From positions 1 through 10,020 of the forward strand of contig JAOZMU010000077.1 in NCBI GenBank assembly GCA_029934165.1: 10,020 nt of DNA, in the 5' to 3' direction. Below are positions 8,001-10,020 of this stretch, one piece after another (the first letter of the stretch is position 1; every line of letters starts with the position of its first letter). A program made the position numbers and the translations under genes. This DNA is from Bacteroidales bacterium (GTDB lineage Bacteria; Bacteroidota; Bacteroidia; Bacteroidales; JAOZMU01). A model generated the notes under the pieces. It was not told the DNA's origin. It searched no databases and saw nothing but the letters and a program-made list of their open reading frames with translations.

Positions 8001-9750
8001 GCGCTTCGACGGTTGAGTTTGCATCGAGAGAAGAGGTTTCCGTAAGCGTCCATTCGTATTCTGGAGCTGTTCCTTGGTCATAATTTCCCCAACCGATAAA
8101 ATACGTTGTTCCGTTGGTAATATTAAAGGTCAAATTAACAGAAAGACCGCTTGTGCCACACTCGTCATCTTGCAAATCAAGCCCTGTTCCACAGCTTCCT
8201 TGTTCAATTACTACAAAAGCATCAATATTTGAGGCACAATTTTCTACGGTTGCTGTTCCGTCGATTGTAGCAACAAATTTAAACCATTGGTCATAATCAT
8301 CACCAATTGCATGTATGGAATTATGCGTTCCTGCCGTAATTGTTACCGCATCGGCACATGTAGCTCCACCACCATCGGTAGAAATATTTATGTCATCAAC
8401 ACTCCATCTTCGGTAATTACCATCGGTATAGTTATATTTGAACGCAATATGAACCGATGTTCCAACGATAGCAGATAAATCTATATCACCAGAAGATGCC
8501 CATTCTTCTGCCAATGCAGGTTGGGTAAATGTAAGTTCTGTCCATGTTGCTGTCGAAGGGTCTCCAAATCCAGAATAATTTGTCGAATAAACCAATTTTA
8601 AATAATTATCTGTATCCTCATTTCCATACTGCCACCATGAATTAAAATTCATAAATTCGTTTGCATAATTGTCTAGGTTAATTCCGGGCAAAATAAGCCA
8701 GTCTTCTTCCGTATCTCCAGATGTATAACCGTTCATTGTAGCTTTGTCGGACTCATGATACCATTCTTTCGTATCTCCCGAAACACTGTATGCGTACATA
8801 TCTCCAAGGTCGGTCGTAAACTCCTCAAGATAAGGAATTGTTGTAGTAGCAGGAACAATCACAGAACCATCTAAAGGAGAAACAGTTACGCCATCGGCAT
8901 CGCCACCTCCAGCAATAGTTATTGTTTCGCCGTTATAATCGTTTACAGACAATCCGGCTTTTAAACGAACATAAACCGTTGTGGCTGTTCCATCAAAGGC
9001 AGTATATGTTAAAGTTGAAGGATTTGCAACAAAACCAGTTCCTGTCGTTTTTGAAATCTCATAATTTACAGAAGGAGTTAAAATTACATCTGTACCGTCA
9101 AGGTTTAAACCCAACAAACTAAATGTTTGTTCTGCCGATGGTCCGGCACCTTCAAGATAAGTGAAACCTGTTAAGGTTGAGGGCGATACTGTAAGAGTTG
9201 GGTCTCCACCCGAATTGTTTACAAAAGAAAAATCGTCCCAATAAACAACAGCACTACCATAAGCCCTAACTTCGTAATAGAACTCATCTGCCGTAGCAGG
9301 AGCAGTTAAGGTAACTTCGTAGCTACTCCACGCATTTCCATTACTATCGAAATAAGAGTTGTTAGGACCTTTTAGTTCTGCCGCATGATCAGTTAAATTA
9401 TTGCCCTGTGATTTCCAATTGCTCCAAATTCTGGCATCTGTTCCATCACCAGATTCAACTTTATACCACAAAGTCAGTGTGTATGAAGCACCTCCGGTAA
9501 CAGCTATCGTTTGCGATAAATCCTTTGTTCCGTCGCCGGTGTGTTTTGCCGAAAACGCTCCACCGTGAATAGCCGTACTCTCTTGCGCCACATTTTCTGC
9601 CTTTGTCCAAGACGTTGGATGTGTTGCATCGTCCCAACCTTCAAAATTGCCATTTAGCAAGACATCTTGCGCCAATCCGATTTGCGCAAACCCTGTTAAA
9701 AACAAGGTAATAATAAAAAACCTTGTTAATTTTTTTTGAAATTTTTCCAT
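5041..9750 (-). CDS. Large T9SS-secreted multidomain surface protein with Ig, adhesin-like, lamin-tail, OB-fold-like and Fn3-like domains (1569 aa)
   Basis: Predicted secreted or surface-anchored protein; binding or adhesion is inferred because no catalytic domain is visible. Domains in order: signal peptide (about 1-28, core FFIITLFLTGFA, ending GLAQ); CBM_4_9-like jelly roll opening LLNGNFEGW and closing VVYWDDFSF (29-177); Ig-like domain (184-297); choice-of-anchor-J/cleaved-adhesin-like domain with EEDWLILPGINL and RRWSVDDINI (about 304-457); PPC-like beta-sandwich with C465, C505, C520 and C531, probably disulfide-bonded (462-571); SSL/EAV module (about 588-740); Ig-like module with TDANGNVDLD (about 745-840); lamin tail domain with YIEIHNPGTDAINLSDYYL (846-1085); Ig-like domain containing GDGHIVYTLD (1089-1182); OB-fold-like domain with YFIQDDTGEWNGIYVYD (1188-1369), as beside secreted nucleases; Fn3-like domain (about 1373-1480); T9SS type A sorting domain (about 1501-1569). 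The ATG at 9750 gives a complete signal peptide; a 14-bp AT palindrome (9752-9765) lies just upstream. It ends at an intrinsic terminator and is a mosaic paralogue of the downstream gene. Confidence 0.9.
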   Translation of the reverse strand: MEKFQKKLTRFFIITLFLTGFAQIGLAQDVLLNGNFEGWDDATHPTSWTKAENVAQESTAIHGGAFSAKHTGDGTKDLSQTIAVTGGASYTLTLWYKVESGDGTDARIWSNWKSQGNNLTDHAAELKGPNNSYFDSNGNAWSSYEVTLTAPATADEFYYEVRAYGSAVVYWDDFSFVNNSGGDPTLTVSPSTLTGFTYLEGAGPSAEQTFSLLGLNLDGTDVILTPSVNYEISKTTGTGFVANPSTLTYTAFDGTATTVYVRLKAGLSVNDYNGETITIAGGGDADGVTVSPLDGSVIVPATTTIPYLEEFTTDLGDMYAYSVSGDTKEWYHESDKATMNGYTSGDTEEDWLILPGINLDNYANEFMNFNSWWQYGNEDTDNYLKLVYSTNYSGFGDPSTATWTELTFTQPALAEEWASSGDIDLSAIVGTSVHIAFKYNYTDGNYRRWSVDDINISTDGGGATCADAVTITAGTHNSIHAIGDDYDQWFKFVATIDGTATVENCASNIDAFVVIEQGSCGTGLDLQDDECGTSGLSVNLTFNITNGTTYFIGWGNYDQGTAPEYEWTLTETSSLDANSTVEAPTTQVAAANISSLFDETSEAVPVFTFDIKDAGTSDVMPTEVTQITIKAGANNNIDWTTDIAGGYLYKESTSSPLTITTAPVFANGEVTFYIDDTELDVADGGSESITFYAYLGTTVTDNAIIECMIDADAHGFVADPAGSLFAADFGTDVTGNQQTIDVAATELVFTTQPTNVVINTAMAAVEVSATDANGNVDLDYVSQITLTTSGTGMTANPFTSVSGVATFSDIVFNAEQTGINITASDGSFTDVVSNNFNVTAVPGPVTKLLLTEVVVTPTAGEYIEIHNPGTDAINLSDYYLTDATNSGNSEYYYNITTGANYGGSGYDFHARFPDGATIAGGEVQTIAIKGSDNFYATYSVNPTYELYEDAASADAIPDMREAGTGSINDDSGLSNGGEVVILYYWDGTTDLVTDIDYLVWGDKNEAVDKSGVVIGSGTYQNDTPIADQEAVAEDGHANESSWQRADLTEGTQTTTGGNGVDGRDETSENVSVTWVTSVATPNELYSTNPTLSITAPTNNGIVYSVDVDITFAVENFTVATATNGDGHIVYTLDAGTPADHFTTDPISLTALSEAEHTVALELVDDSGNSLDPAVTETVTFTVQLTIPTVTIYDIQYTTETPANSPYVDQAVTTTGIVTAVGDGSYFIQDDTGEWNGIYVYDSENIPAIGDEITLTGLVAEYFELTQLKTITSFAINSSGNTLPAVSVIQTTDMGESYEGVFISFQDATCTNVDLGDGMWEITQGTTALPVDDNIFDYTPAVNQTYSVSGMGYYSYDEYKVLPRFASDIIDNSAPSYIIDYPAATNIGTTSFDVEVQLDEEGTAYYVVVDGSATAPTVAEVLDGQQSGGSAAIASGTMEIIIGTTTYTDNVTGLTSETIYDVYFVAQDAAITPNVQATVTLIDDVTTLTTDIETLSESNTNIYSHNNNIYVNFEFATKANISVYDIAGRLVCEKESNNDENIIEINANEGIYLVKIKTNEGVITQKVFIK
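5044..5265 (-). repeat. T9SS sorting-domain coding segment, copy 2 of 2
   Basis: The last 74 codons of the 1569-aa gene (residues 1496-1569), partner of 1077-1298. The nine protein differences are scattered and mostly conservative, for example V/I at the second-last residue and Q/E after VCEK. The sorting domain has the expected VYDIAGRLV, NEGIYLVKI and KVFIK elements. Confidence 0.85.
8860..9201 (-). repeat. Ig-like domain coding segment, copy 2 of 2
   Basis: Codons 184-297 of the 1569-aa gene, partner of 3918-4259. The near-identical core is 8999-9081. It differs from 4057-4139 only at the base after GAAGGA and at one base in the following ACAGxAGG. Confidence 0.85.
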
Positions 9751-9956
9751 GTTAAATTAATTTAAAGTTTAAAAAATAAAAAAAGTAATAAAAAATATAT
9801 TATGCTGAATATCAGCTCAATAGCAAGCAACTTATGGTTCTTAAAGATTATTTACGCATCAATTCACTTAGAACAAAGATTAAATTAACCGATACAACTA
9901 TTTGCTGTTTATTGCTGATTTACAATAAAATAGTAAATCCTTGTCTCAATATTAAA
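9751..9956 (-). other. AT-rich leader and promoter region of the 1569-aa gene, no promoter identified
   Basis: I see no gene here. Contents include an exact palindrome, TTAAATTAATTTAA (9752-9765), and an A-rich tract (9767-9797). A small inverted repeat, GCTGA/TCAGC (9804-9816), also occurs. Minus-strand partial matches to the Bacteroidota -7 element, AATCTTTG (9874-9881) and TAATATTG (9947-9954), have no -33 partner at the proper spacing, so neither is called as a promoter. Confidence 0.4.
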
Positions 9957-9971
9957 AAGTGCATGGCACTT
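9954..9971 (-). terminator. Possible short intrinsic terminator of a minus-strand gene beyond the right edge
   Basis: On the minus strand AAGTGC, a CAT loop and GCACTT form a 6-bp stem directly followed by a T tract (A run at 9954-9958). The stem is short, so termination would be weak. It implies a same-strand gene to the right, outside the window. Confidence 0.35.
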
Positions 9972-9981
9972 AGTAATGGAA

Positions 9982-10020
9982 AATTAATAATTAATAATTA
10001 ATAATTAATAATTAATAATT
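9982..10020. repeat. Tandem AT heptamer array (AATTAAT), cut by the window edge
   Basis: The 7-bp unit AATTAAT repeats exactly five times plus four bases, from 9982 to the last base of the window. No interruption is seen, and the true copy number is unknown because the array runs off the edge. It lies in intergenic DNA outside the possible terminator at 9954-9971. Confidence 0.9.

Noticed and set aside
2215..9122. Several plus-strand open frames of 60-95 codons within the two large genes
   Set aside because: All are antisense to long, domain-rich coding regions, show low-complexity or non-protein-like composition, and lack upstream signals.
1074..9750. A toxin-delivery or antiphage system involving the large secreted proteins
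   Set aside because: No toxin, immunity, nuclease or sensor domain is visible, and the methyltransferase resembles polysaccharide-linked enzymes and not a DNA methyltransferase (no NPPY-type or PC motif).

Overview
The window is AT-rich DNA from a Bacteroidota bacterium, probably a free-living or marine member. The evidence is two very large secreted proteins that each end in a type A C-terminal sorting domain of the type IX secretion system (T9SS), a system known only from Bacteroidota. Start sites lack clear Shine-Dalgarno sequences, and intergenic DNA is extremely AT-rich, both usual for the phylum.

Layout. A 300-aa class I SAM-dependent methyltransferase lies on the + strand (99-1001). 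It resembles methyltransferases found in surface-polysaccharide clusters. It converges on two same-direction minus-strand genes. The nearer one (1074-4832) encodes a 1252-aa T9SS cargo protein with two lamin-tail-like domains and an Ig-like domain. The farther one (5041-9750) encodes a 1569-aa T9SS cargo protein with a jelly-roll carbohydrate-binding-like domain, the same Ig-like domain, a choice-of-anchor-J/cleaved-adhesin-like domain, a four-cysteine PPC-like domain, a lamin-tail domain, an OB-fold-like domain and an Fn3-like domain. A strong intrinsic terminator (4888-4930) separates them, so they are neighbouring paralogues rather than a simple operon. It also shows that the downstream gene starts at 4832 and not at the more upstream ATG at 4901. 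No stretch over 300 bases lacks a gene.

How the genes relate. Both large proteins should cross the inner membrane by Sec, cross the outer membrane through T9SS, and be released or anchored at the cell surface. Their domains are binding and structural types that in other proteins accompany secreted nucleases or glycan-active enzymes, but I see no catalytic domain in either. Adhesion, matrix or scaffold roles are the most economical inference. The paralogues share a sorting domain (65/74 residues identical), an Ig-like domain (86/114 identical, including an 83-bp DNA tract with two mismatches), part of the signal-peptide DNA and a less conserved middle module. The rest is unrelated, so they are mosaics.

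The most unusual signals are in non-coding DNA: a hairpin with a shared core about 20 nt after both large genes, a run of overlapping and partly exclusive hairpins after the 1569-aa gene, and an AT heptamer array running off the right edge. I found no mobile element, CRISPR array, RNA gene or clearly new multi-gene system.
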